A stretch of 64,000 bases of DNA, taken from JASHUC01 sp035523875 (lineage in GTDB: Bacteria; Pseudomonadota; Gammaproteobacteria; Steroidobacterales; Steroidobacteraceae). Shown piece by piece: positions 25,618 to 34,294 of the stretch. The position numbers and the translations under genes were made by a program. Each line of letters opens with the position of its first letter. The stretch's first letter is position 1. Under the pieces are notes generated by a model, which was not told where the DNA came from, made no database searches, and was given only the letters and a program-made list of their open reading frames with translations. The stretch spans positions 1 to 64,000 of the forward strand of contig DATKPY010000012.1 in assembly GCA_035523875.1 (NCBI GenBank). The letters are read 5' to 3'.

Positions 25618-25652
25618 GCGGAAGGACCGCAACCGCAGGCCGAGCGCCCCGC

Positions 25653-26645
25653 TCAGCGCAGCGCCTCTCCGCGCCGATACTCGGCCGTGAGCTCATCGAG
25701 TCGCTGCTTGAGCGGCGCCGCGAGCGCGAGTTCGGCCGCGGCGAGCGTCGCGGGCAGCTGCTCCGCGCGGCTCGCCCCGATGATCGGTGCCGTGATCACG
25801 GGGTTCGCGAGCACCCACGCGACTGCGAGCGTCACGGGGTCGATCCCCGCCTCGCGTGCGATCGCGACGAAAGACTCGACGGTGCGGAACTCGCGCTCGT
25901 GCCAGTAACGGCTCTGGTACATCGTCGCGGCGTTTCCGAGCGTGAAGCGCGTGCCGGCCGCGGGGCCGGCGGAGAGCGAATGCTTGCCGCTCAGCAAGCC
26001 GCCGGCGAGCGGATTGTAGGGGATCACGGCGAGCCCCTCCTCCGCCGCAAGCGGCAGGAGCTCCCGCTCGATCTCTCTGAAGAGGAGCGCGTAGCGCGGC
26101 TGAACGGACGCGATCCGCGCGGTGCGCAGTACATCGCAGCGACCGAGCGCGCGCGCCAGGCGATAGGCGAGAAAGTTCGACACGCCCACGTAACGGGCTT
26201 TCCCCGAGCGCACGATCTGATCGAGCGCCTGCAGAGTCTCATCGAGCGGCGTCGAGCGATCGTCCCCGTGCAGCTGATAGAGATCGACGTAGTCGGTCTT
26301 CAGGCGCCCGAGCGAGGCGTCGATGGCATCGAGCAGGTGCTTGCGCGAGGAGCCCTGATCCCAATCGCTCGGGCCCACCTTGACGAAGGCCTTGGTCGCG
26401 ACGATGAAGCGTGCGCGGCGGCCCTCGAGCCATCGCCCCAGGATCTCCTCGGTCCGTCCGACGGTCGTCACGTCACCGCCGAGCGGATAGGCATCGGCGC
26501 AATCGAGGAAATTCACGCCGCCATCCGCGGCGGCATCGAGGATGGCGCGCGCGCCGGCCTCACTCGTCTGCAAGCCGAAGGTCATCGTGCCGAGACAGAC
26601 CCGGGAGACCGAGAGCCCGGTACTGCCGAATCGTGTGTAGCGCAT
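25653..26645 (-). CDS. Aldo/keto reductase
   Basis: 330 residues. The catalytic tetrad is complete: Asp48, Tyr53, Lys85 and His126 (FLDCADAY, VATKAF, YQLHGDD). The C-terminal NADPH region (IPYNPLAGGLLSGKHSL, then PIIGASRAEQL) is that of YghZ/Tas-type (AKR11-13) reductases. It reduces aldehydes or ketones with NADPH. It is divergent from the SnoaL cluster across a 121-base promoter region. Confidence 0.93.
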   Translation of the reverse strand: MRYTRFGSTGLSVSRVCLGTMTFGLQTSEAGARAILDAAADGGVNFLDCADAYPLGGDVTTVGRTEEILGRWLEGRRARFIVATKAFVKVGPSDWDQGSSRKHLLDAIDASLGRLKTDYVDLYQLHGDDRSTPLDETLQALDQIVRSGKARYVGVSNFLAYRLARALGRCDVLRTARIASVQPRYALLFREIERELLPLAAEEGLAVIPYNPLAGGLLSGKHSLSAGPAAGTRFTLGNAATMYQSRYWHEREFRTVESFVAIAREAGIDPVTLAVAWVLANPVITAPIIGASRAEQLPATLAAAELALAAPLKQRLDELTAEYRRGEALR

Positions 26646-26766
26646 CGAGCGGCCTCCTCGAAGCCGATTCTACCCGCGCGGCGGGTGGCGCGATGGCCGC
26701 GCGGTCCGCGCCGCGGATGTCAGCACCCGCTCCGCTGCGGTAGGATGCAAGCCAAAGGGGGGGATC

Positions 26767-27498
26767 ATGGGGACCTCAATTCTTCGCGCCGCGGGGTCGC
26801 TTGCGGGCCTTGCAGCGCTCGCGGCCCTCGCCGCCTGCGGGAAGCCCGGCTCGAGCGCGGGCCCGAGCCGCGGCGATGCGCTGAGCGCACTCGAGCAGCA
26901 GATTGCGACGCTCGAGACCGAGGCGGCACGGGTGCAGGACGTGAGCGACATCAAGCGTCTGCAGCGTGCCTACGGCTATTACCTCGACGCGGGCGAGTGG
27001 GACCAGGCGGCCGACCTCTTTGCCGACGACGGCTCGATCGAGATCGGGCTCGACGGGGTGTATGTCGGCAAGGAGCGCGTGCGGCAGTACCTGCACGCGC
27101 TCGGTCACGGCCGCAACGGGCTCGCCTACGGCGAGCTCAACGAGCACATGCAGCTGCAGCCGGTCATCGATGTATCCGGCGATGGGCGCACGGCCAAGGG
27201 CCGCTGGCGCGCGTTCATCATGGCCGGGCAGTACGGCAAGCGCGCGCTCTGGGGCGAGGGCCCGTACGAGAACGACTACGTGAAAGTGAACGGCCTCTGG
27301 AAGATCGCGAAGGTGCACTGGTACCAGACATTCATGGTGCCGTATCGGGGAGGCTGGGCGCACAACAAGGATGCGACCGGAGGCATCTACGTCTCGAAGA
27401 CGCTGCCTCCCGACCGGCCGCCGACCGAGCGGTATGCAACCTGGCCGAGCGTCTACATTCCGCCGTTTCACTACAAGAATCCCGTCACGGGCCGATGA
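26767..27498 (+). CDS. SnoaL/NTF2-like lipoprotein, first of three paralogues
   Basis: 243 residues. The signal (GSLAGLAALAALAAC) ends in a lipobox LAAC with Cys at 24, so it is probably lipid-anchored, unlike its two paralogues. A helix (IATLETEAARVQDVSDIKRL) leads into an NTF2-like domain with YGYYLDAGEWDQAADLFADD, the hallmark of SnoaL_4 proteins. The tail LPPDRPPTERY, then IPPFHYKNPVTG, is shared with both neighbours. Such domains act as isomerases, hydratases or ligand binders; function unknown. Confidence 0.85.
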   Translation: MGTSILRAAGSLAGLAALAALAACGKPGSSAGPSRGDALSALEQQIATLETEAARVQDVSDIKRLQRAYGYYLDAGEWDQAADLFADDGSIEIGLDGVYVGKERVRQYLHALGHGRNGLAYGELNEHMQLQPVIDVSGDGRTAKGRWRAFIMAGQYGKRALWGEGPYENDYVKVNGLWKIAKVHWYQTFMVPYRGGWAHNKDATGGIYVSKTLPPDRPPTERYATWPSVYIPPFHYKNPVTGR

Positions 27499-27517
27499 GA
27501 TGCGAGGGGGAGCGCTC

Positions 27518-28288
27518 ATGAATGCATTACGAGCGGGCGCCTGCGGCGCCGCGCTGCTCGCGGCGTCCGCCTCGCTCTGGTGGGCCTGGGCGCAGCCCAC
27601 TCGCGCCGACGGCGACACCGATCGCGCGCTCGCGCAGCTTCAGGGGCGGGTTGCCGCGCTCAAGCAGCGCATCGCTCGCCTGCAGGATGCCGATCAGATC
27701 GAGAATCTCATCTCCGCCTATGGCTACTACCTCGACAAGCAGCAGTGGGATCAGCTCGCGGATCTCTTCGCCGACGACGGCAGCATGGAGATCTCGCTGC
27801 GCGGGATCTACATCGGCAAGCCGAGCATCCGGCGCGCGCTCGAGCTGTTTGGTCCGCAGAACATCGAGCCCGGACATCTGCACAACCACATTCAGCTGCA
27901 GCCGGTCATTCACATCGCCGACGACGGCATCCACGCCTGGAGCCGCAGCCGCGCGTTGAGCGAGCTCGCGACCTACCAGCGCATCGGGATGTGGGGTGAC
28001 GGGGTGTACGTGAACGAGTACGTCAAGGAGAACGGAATCTGGAAGATCGCGAAGGATCACGTGTACACGACGTTCTTCGCGACCTACGAGAAGGGCTGGC
28101 AGGACGGTGCGGGCGGGGCGCCCAAGGAAAGCAGCACGATCCGGCCTGACCGTCCGCCGAGTGAGCTCTACGATGCGTTTCCGGGCGAGTACATCCCGCC
28201 GTTCGACTTCAAGCATCCGGTCACGGGCGCACCGATCGAGATTCCCGCCGCGCTCGCCGTCAAGCCCAACACCGGAGGCCGCCCGTGA
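27518..28288 (+). CDS. Exported SnoaL/NTF2-like protein, second paralogue
   Basis: 256 residues from the ATG at 27518, preceded by GAGGGGG. It has an N-terminal signal (ACGAALLAASASLWWAWAQ), a helix (LKQRIARLQDADQIENLISA), and the NTF2-like core YGYYLDKQQWDQLADLFADD. The tail RPDRPPSELY...IPPFDFKHPVTG matches the first paralogue. Compared with that it lacks the lipobox. The third copy overlaps its stop codon, so the two are translationally coupled. Confidence 0.85.
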   Translation: MNALRAGACGAALLAASASLWWAWAQPTRADGDTDRALAQLQGRVAALKQRIARLQDADQIENLISAYGYYLDKQQWDQLADLFADDGSMEISLRGIYIGKPSIRRALELFGPQNIEPGHLHNHIQLQPVIHIADDGIHAWSRSRALSELATYQRIGMWGDGVYVNEYVKENGIWKIAKDHVYTTFFATYEKGWQDGAGGAPKESSTIRPDRPPSELYDAFPGEYIPPFDFKHPVTGAPIEIPAALAVKPNTGGRP

Positions 28289-29031
28289 GAAAGAAACTCG
28301 CCGCGGTGAGCGCTCTCGCGCTCGCGCTCGCCGTCGCGGGCGCGTGGGTGGTGCGGGCACAGTCGCAGCAGAGCGACGACCCACGGCTCGCCGCGGCACG
28401 CGCGCGTCTCGATGCGCTCGATGCGTCGGTCGGGCGGCTGGAGGACGAGCGCGAGATCGAGAACCTGCAGCGCACGTACGGCTATTTCGTCGACAAGGCG
28501 ATGTGGCGCGAGACTGCGGACCTGTTCGCCGATGATGCGACGCTCGAGATCGGCGGCCGCGGCGTGTTCGTGGGCAAGGCGCGAATCCTGCAGTACCTCG
28601 ACTGGCTTGCCCCGAAAGGTCTTGCCCACGGGCTCCTCTTCAACCACATTCAGCTGCAGCCGATCGTCACGGTCGCGCCCGACGGCCGCACGGCGCGGGG
28701 CCGCTGGCGCTTCCTCGCGGAGGTCGGCGTGTACAAGAACCGCGCCCTGTGGGGGATCGGCACCTACGAGAACGCGTATGTGAAGGAGGGCGGGGTGTGG
28801 AAGATCCAAACCCTGCACGGGTATTTCCGCATGTACACCCCGTATGCGGCCGGATGGGCGAAGGCGGCGAGCGCGAACACGCACCCCGAGAAGGATTTGC
28901 CGCCGGACCGGCCGCCGACAGTCCGCTATGCAATCTATCCGGCCACCTTCATTCCGCCCTACGACTACCCGAATCCCGTGACCGGTGAGCCCGCACCCGA
29001 TCCTGCAAGCCTCGCGCAAGCGCCACGCTGA
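28285..29031 (+). CDS. Exported SnoaL/NTF2-like protein, third paralogue
   Basis: 248 residues, GTG start overlapping the previous TGA (GTGA). It has a signal (KKLAAVSALALALAVAGAWVV), a helix (LGRLEDEREIENLQRT-like), then YGYFVDKAMWRETADLFADD and the shared tail LPPDRPPTVRY...IPPYDYPNPVTG. Conserved spacing among all three implies tandem duplication with divergence, and likely a hetero-oligomer or serial catalysis. Convergent with the secreted gene that follows. Confidence 0.85.
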   Translation: MRKKLAAVSALALALAVAGAWVVRAQSQQSDDPRLAAARARLDALDASVGRLEDEREIENLQRTYGYFVDKAMWRETADLFADDATLEIGGRGVFVGKARILQYLDWLAPKGLAHGLLFNHIQLQPIVTVAPDGRTARGRWRFLAEVGVYKNRALWGIGTYENAYVKEGGVWKIQTLHGYFRMYTPYAAGWAKAASANTHPEKDLPPDRPPTVRYAIYPATFIPPYDYPNPVTGEPAPDPASLAQAPR

Positions 29032-29041
29032 GGCCGGACCC

Positions 29042-29803
29042 CTAGTAGACCGGGGGAAGCGCCGCGTCCTTGCTCTTCCGCAGCGCTTCGAGGTGATCGA
29101 GCCAGCCTTCCTCGTTGCACTCGTACGGCAGGAACACCTGGGTCGGGTCGCGGCCCCATTTTTTCTCCGCCTTCACCGTCGTCACGTAGAAGCTCGGGTC
29201 GGTCAAGGTCCAGTCGTCCACCAGCACCCGCTCCCCCTTGGCATCCCGCGTGAGACGGTAGCGCTCGATGATGTGCGCCTGGTCGCTGTGCGGGTAGAGC
29301 TGATCCTCCTGCTCCTTGAGCGAGGTCGTGTCGACGACCAGCGTGTCGCCCTCCCAGCGGCCGGTCGAGTACCCGTCGCGGTCGGGAATGCGGTCGCCGG
29401 GGGCGCTCACTCTGCTGCCGAAGTAGATGTGGCGGAGCTCCCCGTAGGCTTCGTAGACGATGAGGATCTCATCGGGCCGCTGCACGATCTCCATCGGATA
29501 GCCGCCGGAGAAGACCATCGACTCCGGCATCCCGTACCCGAGGCAGAATTTTCCCGGGTTGTCATCGCCCGGGGTGACGAGCGCTCGGTACTCATCGACC
29601 TTCCTCTGCGCGGTGGGGGTGAGCGGCAGCTTCATGCGCGCGCGCAGCGCGCGCACGGAGGGCTGTCCTGGTTCCACGTACGGGCCCCAAACTCCCGAGA
29701 AGTCCGGATGCGTAGCGGCGGCGCTGGCCGCTGCCGCTCCGAGACACCCGAGGAGCGCAGCGGCCGCGAGCAACCTCAAGCGGATTGAATACCCCTTCGG
29801 CAT
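29042..29803 (-). CDS. Secreted protein of unknown function (FSGVW-type)
   Basis: 253 residues with a Sec signal (LRLLAAAALLGCLGAAAASA) and a mature N-terminus HPDFSGVWGPY. This start, followed by LTPTAQRKVDEYRA and CLGYGMPESM, belongs to a family common among secreted proteins of Steroidobacter-, Sphingomonas- and Acidobacteria-like genomes. No activity is established that I know of. The C-terminal half (WEGDTLVVDTTSL, AHIIERYRLTRD) is beta-rich. It is divergent from the carboxylesterase operon and convergent with the SnoaL genes. Confidence 0.8.
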   Translation of the reverse strand: MPKGYSIRLRLLAAAALLGCLGAAAASAAATHPDFSGVWGPYVEPGQPSVRALRARMKLPLTPTAQRKVDEYRALVTPGDDNPGKFCLGYGMPESMVFSGGYPMEIVQRPDEILIVYEAYGELRHIYFGSRVSAPGDRIPDRDGYSTGRWEGDTLVVDTTSLKEQEDQLYPHSDQAHIIERYRLTRDAKGERVLVDDWTLTDPSFYVTTVKAEKKWGRDPTQVFLPYECNEEGWLDHLEALRKSKDAALPPVY

Positions 29804-29863
29804 CGACGTCCCCCTCGATCGGAATCGTTCGGTTGACGAGTCTACCAGGCGTCAAGCCGTTCG

Positions 29864-29916
29864 TTGACAGGCGGGAGATCCACTCGCTAGGCTGGACGGA
29901 AATGAAAACGATTGCA
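29864..29916 (+). promoter_or_regulatory. Promoter with LacI-type operator for the esterase-glucosidase operon
   Basis: TTGACA (29864-29869), an 18-base spacer and TAGGCT (29888-29893) form a promoter. TGAAAACGATTGCA at 29903-29916 covers the predicted start site. It fits the LacI-family consensus TGNAANCGNTTNCA at every fixed position and is centred on CG. A LacI regulator is encoded at 34295-35347, just past the operon. The match is seen; repression by that protein is inferred. Confidence 0.65.
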
Positions 29917-30018
29917 TGGCGACGCGCGGCCGGCGTTCGCGGCGCATCGCGCCGCATCGATCGCGCTCGTGCCATGCTATGCGGATGCCGCAGCGTCCGC
30001 GAGTGGGAGGGGGGTCGG

Positions 30019-31656
30019 ATGAACGTTCGCCAAGGCTCGTTTGCGGGTGCGCTGCCGGCTGCAGTGCCCGTCCTCATCGTTGCGCTGCTCGCTAGCGGGG
30101 CGGGCGGCGTGGCGCGCGCGGGGAATTCCCTCGAGCTCATCAAGCTCGATCGGGGCATCGTGCAGGGCGAGCGCGAGCGCGGCGTGATCGCCTTCAGGGG
30201 CATCCGCTTCGCGGCGCCCGCCGTGGGAGCGCTGCGCTGGCGAGCGCCGCAGCCCGTTGCCGCCTGGCCCGGGATCGAGCGCGCCGCGCGCTACGGCGCG
30301 GATTGCATGCAGGTTCCCTTCCCCGGAGATGCGGCGCCGCTCCGGGTCGCGCCTGCCGAGGACTGTCTCTACCTCAACATCTGGCGACCGGCGCATCGCG
30401 CCGCGCACGGCTATCCGGTGATGGTGTGGATCTACGGCGGCGGGTTCGTCAACGGCGGCACCTCGCCGGCGGAGTACGACGGCAGCGCGTTCGCACGCGA
30501 CGGCGTCGTGCTCGTGAGCTTCAACTATCGACTGGGCAACTTCGGTTTCTTCGCGCATCCGGCCTTGAGCGCCGAGAGCCGCGGCGCACCGCTCGGCAAT
30601 TACGCCTTCATGGATCAGATCGCGGCGCTGCGCTGGGTGCAGCGCCACATCGGCGAGTTCGGCGGCGATCCCGCGAACGTCACGATCTTCGGGGAGTCCG
30701 CCGGAGGCATGTCCGTGCACGTGCTGCTCACGACGCCGCTCGCGCAGGGGCTGTATGCGAAGGCGATCGTGGAATCCGGCGGCGGCCGTCCGGGCGTTCT
30801 CGGCATGCGCGCACTCGCGGGCGGCCCGCGCTCGGCCGAGTCGCGGGGGCTTGCGCTCGCGCAGCGCTTCGGCATCGCGGGGGAGGGCGCCGCCGCACTC
30901 GCGCAGCTGCGGGCGATCCCGGCCGAGGAGCTCCTGAGCGGACTCAACATGGCGACCGCCGGGCGCGATCCGACCTACGTCGGCGGACCGATCCTCGACG
31001 GCGAGCTCGTGCTCGGTGCGCCCACCGAGCTCTACGCGCTCGGCAAGGGCGCACGCGTCCCGGTGATGATCGGGGCGAACAGCATGGACATCGGCTTCGT
31101 CCCCGCCAAGACGCTCGATGAGCTCTACGCGACGTTCGGTCCCGATGCCGCGCGAGCGCGCGAGCTCTATGCGGCCGGTCCGAGCGAGGACTTGCGACTC
31201 GTTGCCGCGCGCGTCGGGGGCGATCAAGCGATGGTGGAGCCCGCGCGCGCGATCGCGCGGCTGCTCGCCGATCGGGGGCAGCCGGTGTACGAGTATCGCT
31301 TCTCGTATGTGGCGAGCTCCCTGCGCGCAACCCTCTCCGGCGCGCCGCACGCAAGCGAAATCCCCTACGTGTTCGACACGGTGGCAGCCCATTACGGCAA
31401 GGCGCTCACGAGCGCCGATCGCGCGGCGGCACGCGCGATCCACCGCTACTGGGTTGCCTTCGCCCGCAGCGGCACACCGCAGGTGGCGGGGCTGCCCCCC
31501 TGGCCTCGCTACGAGCGCGCGAGCGATGAGCTCATGAACTTCACCGAGCGCGGCCCGCTCGCCGGCCCCGATCCCTGGAAGGCGCGCCTCGACTTGGCCG
31601 AGCGCGCGAACGAGCGCAAGGCCCGCGACGCCGAGCCGCCGGGGCAGGCGCGCTGA
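30019..31656 (+). CDS. Secreted type-B carboxylesterase
   Basis: 545 residues from the ATG at 30019, with GGGAGGGGG upstream. The N-terminal hydrophobic run is a signal peptide to about residue 35. The nucleophile Ser227 lies in FGESAGGMSV. IYGGGFVNGG is the oxyanion hole, EDCLYLNIW the family motif, and GAPHASEIPYVF near the end carries the catalytic histidine. It hydrolyses carboxylic esters; substrate unknown. Its stop overlaps the ATG of the beta-glucosidase, so ester and glycoside cleavage of a common substrate is likely. Confidence 0.92.
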   Translation: MNVRQGSFAGALPAAVPVLIVALLASGAGGVARAGNSLELIKLDRGIVQGERERGVIAFRGIRFAAPAVGALRWRAPQPVAAWPGIERAARYGADCMQVPFPGDAAPLRVAPAEDCLYLNIWRPAHRAAHGYPVMVWIYGGGFVNGGTSPAEYDGSAFARDGVVLVSFNYRLGNFGFFAHPALSAESRGAPLGNYAFMDQIAALRWVQRHIGEFGGDPANVTIFGESAGGMSVHVLLTTPLAQGLYAKAIVESGGGRPGVLGMRALAGGPRSAESRGLALAQRFGIAGEGAAALAQLRAIPAEELLSGLNMATAGRDPTYVGGPILDGELVLGAPTELYALGKGARVPVMIGANSMDIGFVPAKTLDELYATFGPDAARARELYAAGPSEDLRLVAARVGGDQAMVEPARAIARLLADRGQPVYEYRFSYVASSLRATLSGAPHASEIPYVFDTVAAHYGKALTSADRAAARAIHRYWVAFARSGTPQVAGLPPWPRYERASDELMNFTERGPLAGPDPWKARLDLAERANERKARDAEPPGQAR

Positions 31657-34265
31657 TGGGCCGCGCACGCAGGCGAGGCGCGTCGCGGACCGTCGCCGCC
31701 GCTCTCATCGCGAGCGCTCTGGCGCTGTCGGGCCTCGCCAGCACCCCCCGCGCGCGCGCCGCGGATGCGAGCCGCCCGATCTACCTGAACCCGCACGCGC
31801 CTCTCGAGGCGCGCGTCGCGGATCTGCTCGCGCGCCTGACGCCTGCGGAGAAGATCTCGCTCATGGCCGGCGGCAGCGCATTCGCGACGCAGCCGATCCC
31901 GCGACTCGGGATCCCCGCGCTGCACTTCTCCGATGGGCCGAACGGCGTGCGCTCGAACAGCGGTGTCCCGGCGACGGTGTTTCCGACCGGCTCGGCGCTC
32001 GCGGCCACGTGGAATCCGCGCCTGATCGAGGAAGTCGGACGGGCGATCGGACGCGAAGCGCGCGCCATGGGCGTCGCGGTGATGCTCGGGCCGAACGTCA
32101 ACATCGAGCGCGAGCCGCTCGCGGGACGCAACTTCGAGAGCTACTCCGAGGACCCGTTCCTCGCGGGCACGATCGGCGCGGCGATGGTGCGCGGCATTCA
32201 AAGCGAGGGCGTCGGCACCTCCGTCAAGCACTTCGTCGGCAATGAGCAGGAGCTCGAGCGCATGCGCTCGAGCTCCGACATCGATGAGCGAACCTTGCGC
32301 GAGATCTACCTGCTGCCCTTCGAGATGATCGTGAAGGAGGCGCATCCGTGGACGGTGATGGCCTCCTACAATCGGCTGAACGGCACCTACATGAGCGAGA
32401 ACCGGCGCCTGCTGCACGATGTGCTCGAGGGCGAATGGGGCTTCGACGGTGTGGTGATGTCCGACTGGGGCGCGGTGCACTCGACGGTGGCGGCGGCGAG
32501 CTCCGGGCTCGACCTCGAGATGCCCGGGCCCGCCAATTACTTCGGCGCTCGGCTCGAGTCGGCGGTCGAGGACTGGCAGGTGAGCGATGCGGCGATCGAG
32601 GATGCGGCGCGGCGCATGGTCCGACTCATCATCCGCTGCGGTGCGCTCGATGGACGGCCTGCCCCGCGCGGGGAGCTGCGCTCGGCGCGCAATCGTGCCG
32701 CGGCGCTCGCCGCCGCGCGCGAGGCGATCACGCTCCTCAAGAACGACGGCGGGCTGCTGCCGCTCGACCGGGCCCACATCCGCACGCTCGCGGTGATCGG
32801 ACCGAACGCCGATGTGCCGCTCTACGAGGGCGGCGGCAGCGCGCACGTGATCGCCGCGACCGGGGAGACGCCACTCACGAGCCTCAGGCGGCTCGCAGGC
32901 CCGGCGGTAAGGGTTCTGTACGCGAAGGGCGCCGACAACGACGCCGTGCCACCGCCCGCGGATGCGCGGCTGCTCACGCCCACCGCGGCGCGTGCGGGGC
33001 GTGGCCTGGCGTTCCGCTTTTTCGCGAACGCCACCTTCGGCGGCCCTCCGGTGCGCAGCGGCGTCGCCCAAGATTTCAACCAGACGCTGCTCGCCGCGGA
33101 GCTCGGCCGGATGTCGGGACGCTGGGACGGTGACCTGTGGCCGCCGATTGACGGTGAATACGAGTTCAGCTTGAGTCAGATCGGCACCGCTCGGCTCTAC
33201 CTCGACGGCCGAGAGATCATCGGACCCGATGTGGGCACGACGCTGCCGGCCCAGTTCGATTTCGGCGCGAACGTGCATCTCGCGAAGCTCCGGCTCACCG
33301 CGGGCAGCCGCCACACGATCCGCATCGACTACGTGAGCGGGCCGGGCACGTTCCATTATCTGCATCTCGGGCTACGCGTTCCGCCCGGCACCATTGCCGA
33401 TGCCGTGCGTGCAGCGCGCGCTGCGGATGCGGCGATCGTCTTCGTCGGCTCCTCGCGCTCGAGCGAGACCGAGGGACGCGATCGAGCCGACATGGCGCTC
33501 GCGGGCCGTCAGGACGAGCTCGTCGAGGCGGTGCTCGCCGCCAATCCGCACACCATCGTCGTGCTTCAGAACGGCGCGCCGTACGCGCTTCCGTGGGCGG
33601 CGGGCGTGCCCGCGATCGTCGAGGGCTTTCTCGCCGGCGAGGAAGGCCCGGATGCGCTGGCGCAGATTCTCTTCGGCGAGGTCGACCCTTCCGGGAAGCT
33701 CCCGTTCACCTTTCCGGTGCGCCTCAGAGACAATCCCGCCTATCTCTACTACGGCGGCGGGCGCGATGCGAACTACGGCGAGGGCGTGTTCGTCGGGTAT
33801 CGCTATTACGACAAGCGCGGGATCGCACCGCTCTTCCCATTTGGCCACGGCCTCTCCTACACCACGTTTCGCTACGCGAACCTGCGTGTGCCGGCGAGCG
33901 TGGCGCTCGGTCAGCCTCTCGAGGTCTCAATCGACGTGACGAACAGCGGCCGCCGCGCCGGCGAGGAGACCGTCGAGCTCTACGTGGGCGACGCGGCGAC
34001 GATGGAGGTCGTGCGTCCGATCAAGGAGCTCAAGGGCTTCGCGAAGGTGCGGCTCACACCGGGTGAGACCCGCACGGTGAGCTTCACGCTCACGCCGCGG
34101 GATCTCTCCTACTACGACGTGCATCGCGGTGGCTGGACCAGCACCCCGGGGACGCATCGCATCCTCATCGGCAGCTCCTCGCGCGACATCCGTGCGCAGC
34201 AGGATTTTGCGCTGGCGCAGGCAGCGGATGATGCAGCGGCCGGCGCGCCCGATCCGCCACGCTGA
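31656..34265 (+). CDS. Exported GH3 beta-glucosidase with PA14 insert
   Basis: 869 residues. After a Sec-type signal it has the GH3 barrel (ISLMAGGSAFATQPIPRLGI) with the nucleophile Asp270 in VVMSDWGAVHST, and the second domain (ALAAAREAITLLKNDGGLLP). A PA14 domain (FFANATFGGPPVRSG...RLYLDGREIIG) is inserted within that second domain. The fibronectin-III-like domain (SIDVTNSGRRAGEETVELYV) is at the C-terminus. It releases terminal beta-glucosyl or similar units, probably in the periplasm. The ATG overlaps the esterase stop, and a convergent LacI gene is its probable regulator. Confidence 0.95.
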   Translation: MGRARRRGASRTVAAALIASALALSGLASTPRARAADASRPIYLNPHAPLEARVADLLARLTPAEKISLMAGGSAFATQPIPRLGIPALHFSDGPNGVRSNSGVPATVFPTGSALAATWNPRLIEEVGRAIGREARAMGVAVMLGPNVNIEREPLAGRNFESYSEDPFLAGTIGAAMVRGIQSEGVGTSVKHFVGNEQELERMRSSSDIDERTLREIYLLPFEMIVKEAHPWTVMASYNRLNGTYMSENRRLLHDVLEGEWGFDGVVMSDWGAVHSTVAAASSGLDLEMPGPANYFGARLESAVEDWQVSDAAIEDAARRMVRLIIRCGALDGRPAPRGELRSARNRAAALAAAREAITLLKNDGGLLPLDRAHIRTLAVIGPNADVPLYEGGGSAHVIAATGETPLTSLRRLAGPAVRVLYAKGADNDAVPPPADARLLTPTAARAGRGLAFRFFANATFGGPPVRSGVAQDFNQTLLAAELGRMSGRWDGDLWPPIDGEYEFSLSQIGTARLYLDGREIIGPDVGTTLPAQFDFGANVHLAKLRLTAGSRHTIRIDYVSGPGTFHYLHLGLRVPPGTIADAVRAARAADAAIVFVGSSRSSETEGRDRADMALAGRQDELVEAVLAANPHTIVVLQNGAPYALPWAAGVPAIVEGFLAGEEGPDALAQILFGEVDPSGKLPFTFPVRLRDNPAYLYYGGGRDANYGEGVFVGYRYYDKRGIAPLFPFGHGLSYTTFRYANLRVPASVALGQPLEVSIDVTNSGRRAGEETVELYVGDAATMEVVRPIKELKGFAKVRLTPGETRTVSFTLTPRDLSYYDVHRGGWTSTPGTHRILIGSSSRDIRAQQDFALAQAADDAAAGAPDPPR

Positions 34266-34294
34266 GCCGCGCCCGCAACGCGCCCGAGCGGGCT

